From: Paralichthys olivaceus
Lineage: Eukaryota > Chordata > Actinopteri > Pleuronectiformes > Paralichthyidae
Length of the DNA stretch: 64,000 nt
Assembly: GCF_024713975.1 (NCBI RefSeq)
Contig: NC_091105.1
Coordinates: forward strand, 19,910,439-19,974,438
Direction of reading: 5' to 3'
Shown: positions 60,499 through 64,000 of the stretch, in pieces
How the letters are laid out: each line of letters begins with the position of its first letter
Position numbering within the stretch: position 1 is the first letter of the stretch
Translations under genes and position numbers: made by a program
The notes under the pieces: model-generated
Databases searched by the model: none
What the model was told of the DNA's origin: nothing
Seen by the model: only the letters and a program-made list of their open reading frames with translations

Positions 60499-63097
60499 TC
60501 TTATTGACCAAAAATACATTTATCTCCACAACAACAGGCCACTATTTACATTATAACACTATAGCATTAACTTGCATATACAGTATGACCCAGATTTTTG
60601 CCAATAGAAGGGAATCTGTGCACAGACTGTACAGAAGAATAATTCCACTGAGCATAAACTGCTTTAATTAACATCTGCTAGGCCTGGAAGCGAACAAACT
60701 TAACTTGTAAAACAGATTTGAGAGGCAGACAGACTCAGTATTTATGAATGATACAATATTCCAGATTACATTGAAGTATTTTACTCACAGACATGTTAAT
60801 GTGGCTTTTAAATTTAAACTCAAAAGTGTCACTTCATTCTGCACATCATCAAATATCTTCTATATTTAGAATAAAACAATCAAATTTAATGGTCCATCAC
60901 CCCATTATAAAGGAATTTAGCATGAACTACATTCTTAGTTTTTTTTATTCATTCATTGTTCTGTGTAGATCCCAGCAGCTCGCTGTATTACAACAACCCT
61001 GACGGATGTTGATATTAATGCTGCGTAAATACAATCACAGTGTAATCACAGTGAAGGCTACAGGCTCAGTGCGCCTGCCAGTCTGACGATGTGACCTGGA
61101 GTCAGTCAAACCTACGTGACTGTTGTGTCTGAGCCTCATTCAGGGATTTCTGCTGTTTACTTTGTTTTTGTCTGTTTTGGGCCACATCCTCTTGTACTCT
61201 CCACTCACACTACCTCGTCGCTCCCCCTGAATCACACCCACCCAGCCACCCACTCCAAGGCATGTGTCGTGTTATACATACAGGAAGAGAGACGTGCTCC
61301 TGAAACAATAGAGAGACATCTTATCCGAAGCCAGAAACGACCTTGCAGACGAAGCTGTGGCATATACAGGGGATGCTAGATCATCATCTAAGTTAGGTTG
61401 TTACCTGAAAAGACACTTGAGGAAGCTTTTGTAGGAGTAGTTGTGGTTTATTAAATTACTATCTTAATGATTCTGGTCTTGATGACCGTAGATTAAGAAT
61501 ATGCATCGATCATTGTAAAAAATAAATAAAAATATGAAAAAAAATTAAAATATATGTTTATTTAAGTGTACTCTCAACAGACACCATGGCACTATACATA
61601 CTATATCCTGGTGCCCTCAAGTCTAATTTCTATATTTGGATGGAGCTCAGCAGGTGACTAATTTGGACTGAATGTCCTTGCAGGCCCTGTGCCTGTGAGT
61701 TTCTTAGCCACCTACCTCCTCCACTTCCTCCTCCTTCCTCCCAGGCTCTGTGTCTGTCTCTCTACGTGACCGGCCCAGAGTCCGTCAGTGCAAGTGGAGG
61801 CTGCCGCCGCAGCAGATAACACTAACTAGCTTCCTGCTATTACTGCTAATTGCCCCACGGCCCGGAACTGTGCAGACACCCTGTGGGGCGTGACAGAAAA
61901 GTGTGTCTGTGTCTGTGTGTTTGATAAATGTATATAGTCCCATGTCTTTAAATGCAACCTACCTGTTTATGATGCAGTATCTATCGCTGTATACATCCAC
62001 TGCCCTGGGGAACCATGTGATGATGTGTTGTCTGAGTTGAGTTGGTTCATTCATAGAAAACAGAAGAGAGGAGGAAGGGTATGCAACGAGCAGTGGGATG
62101 GATGGTAGAGATAGTATAGAGCCAGACATAATATGTTGTCTGTGTCTAACAAGCAAAGCAGAGAAGGAAACATCCATAATCAAAGTTGGCTAAATAGCTT
62201 TGAGCTGGTTGATTTAAGTAAAACATGGAATAATCTGTCGCAGTCCTGGAAAGACAAGGGTGTTTTTGAAGAAGATAGACACATCATATGGATGGATGCA
62301 ATAGCAAAAATATATTATCTATATAATATTTTTTTTTTAAAACAACAGTAAAATAATTAAAATATTAATGTATTATTATTTTGTTAATATTCTGTAGCAT
62401 CAATGGCAAACAAGTGCTCAAATCATAAAGAAAACATAAAGTTGCACATGCTTTCTTCAAAATAAAATCACAATATTAAAAGAGAAATGATGTAGAGAGA
62501 CAGACACTCTTATGCCAAATACTGTTAATAACACAAGGGTATACAAGGGTGATCAAGTGCATCAAGGCTCCTGACGACTTTCCTGTGTCTTACAGAGAGG
62601 AAGAAAGGGATGTTTAGATGTTGCACTGTATGTTATCACTGCTCTATCTGCAGATGTCTACAGCTGGCTATATGACCCTGGGGAGGGCCAGCTATGTATA
62701 AACAAGAACATCAAACCATGGACAATTTAACTATGTGAATGACACAGGAACATAATGGATGAAATAATAACTCTTTTGAGTTGGATGTGGTGATTGATAC
62801 CAGATATATTACACAGTGTCACAAGGGGTGATGGGCTGAGCAGATACTTTGCTCGGAACATCGCTGCCAAGAAACACAACCAAGTTGTCTTTCCCTGTTC
62901 TGAGTGTGTGTGCTGGCTGCATATGGCATTGTTTCTTTCTTTTGCAAGAAAACATATAACCGCATTCCTCATGATATGCAATAATTTCTTTAAACTAGGA
63001 GGAAGACAGACACAATATGTGGACCACAAAGCAACCTAGAGTCAGCTAGGACATGCATTCCTATTCCTAAGGATGTGGTCATTAACTCCATCAACAA

Positions 63098-63300
63098 GGT
63101 TACGTTTTCACCCTTTGGTTGGTTGGTTGGTTGATTTGTCAGCACAATTACCCAAAGACTACTGAACAGATTTCTAGACGAGCCTTATTAAAAATTGTCA
63201 GATGGTTCAACAACTCCCCTTAAAATAAAAAATGGATCTTGATGAAAACATTTTTGTACTTAGGTGACCGATATCAATGAGTGTGCAAAATATGAATTAA
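63098..63300 (+). repeat. Teleost interspersed repeat 'GTTTTCACCC' family (copy C)
   Basis: It starts AAGGTTACGTTTTCACCC, followed by (GGTT)n, TTTGTCAGCA, AAAGACTACTGAACAGATTT, GGATCTTGATGAAAACATTT and GATATCAATGAGTGTG. Internal deletions shorten it. Confidence 0.65.
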
Positions 63301-64000
63301 ATGTAATTTCATAAGCTTTTTACAGCTGCTGTACAGCTACAAAACTGTAACTACCAATGTGTAGCTGAGATAGTGTGGGTTCATTTGAGAAGCAACAGTT
63401 TAGATGTATTTTTAATAGTTTTATAACTACTGGGAACCTTCTATGTGCACATGTGTATGTTTGGTTGATAACTGGAGGTTTAACTGTCAAAAAAAACGGT
63501 CTCACAACAATTTTCTCGGGTTAGTGGACAGACCACTGAGCGGAACACACTTGACATCCCAGGCTGAGATCAAGATTAATGTGGTGATGTCAGATATCCT
63601 CCTCCCTCCCTGCTTGGACCTAAACAGCCGATTCCAAACATTGCAACTGATCAAGCTTCATCCGATAAATGTGGACATCGCTCTGGGCAGAGATAGTCAA
63701 CAGACTTGAGAAGACTTTACTGACTGGATGCAACAAACTTTGAAAAGATTAAGGGATCTTCTGAGGAGTTATTGGCTATCTAAGAGTGTGTCTACGGTCT
63801 GTTGATGAGAAGAGGGCATCAAAGCAGGCCAGCATCCTGTGGGCAGCCCAGGGCAGGACCAGTGGGCACAAGGCGGCAACGAAGTGGGTGTCCTGGAGCA
63901 GGCACCACATCGTCTGCCCACACAGATACACACACACACACCCAAACCCTCCCCCGGGCACAAAAGGCCACTATGTAATTGATGTGGTGTCAGAACTCAG

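Larger units (their letters stand above)
58105..64000. other. Intergenic right end, no gene assigned
   Basis: It contains the repeats listed at 60252 and 63098. A 145-codon - strand frame (58384-58821) and a GC-rich patch at 63780-63960 look slightly protein-like but lack convincing splice sites or a recognised family. They are left unassigned. Confidence 0.45.

Noticed and set aside
63769..63963. Possible exon of a gene beyond the right edge
   Set aside because: Two overlapping - strand frames look slightly protein-like, but there is no recognised family and no convincing donor/acceptor pair. The window ends 40 bases later, so it cannot be resolved.

Overview
The window is nuclear DNA from a ray-finned fish, most likely a percomorph (acanthomorph) teleost. 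The evidence is short-exon vertebrate genes with GT-AG introns, very abundant (TG)n/(CA)n microsatellites, and interspersed repeat families that are familiar in percomorph genomes. There is no bacterial gene organisation, CRISPR array or operon. Most of the long open frames are intron, microsatellite or repeat shadows.

Three protein-coding genes can be rebuilt exon by exon. (1) A cholecystokinin gene (cck) on the + strand has a TATA promoter near 6566, a non-coding first exon ending at 6658, coding exons at 8368-8445, 8574-8763 and 9275-9414, and a poly(A) signal at 9477. It encodes a 135-residue preprohormone that releases the amidated octapeptide DYLGWMDF. (2) mroh1, a maestro HEAT-like repeat protein, lies on the - strand from the 5' exon near 42472-42530 to the stop codon at 19239. 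Its 43 coding exons keep one frame throughout and give about 1627 residues. (3) An NCAM-family adhesion receptor lies on the - strand, with its start codon at 52159-52161 and stop codon at 45194-45196. Its 16 coding exons give about 703 residues: signal peptide, four Ig domains, two fibronectin type III domains, one transmembrane helix and a short tail. Classical NCAM has five Ig domains.

Layout: 1-6.4 kb is intergenic with repeats and a truncated L2-type LINE. 6.4-9.5 kb is cck. 9.5-12.4 kb is intergenic and ends in a broken retroelement ORF. 12.66-14.11 kb is a 27-bp minisatellite with a 162-bp higher-order repeat. 14.1-19.2 kb is intergenic and/or mroh1 3' UTR. 19.2-42.6 kb is mroh1. 42.6-45.2 kb separates the two - strand genes. 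45.2-52.4 kb is the NCAM-like gene. 52.4-64 kb is intergenic and rich in repeats. The three genes are neighbours with no evident shared pathway: a gut/brain peptide, a HEAT-repeat scaffold and a neural-type adhesion molecule.

No wholly new biological system was found. The observations most worth following are the (TG)54 tract abutting the 3' splice site of an in-frame mroh1 exon, the four-Ig architecture of the NCAM paralogue, the nested minisatellite, and a teleost repeat family that carries nuclear-receptor half-site arrays, one of them a perfect DR1. All models are read by eye. No alignment or RNA evidence was available.
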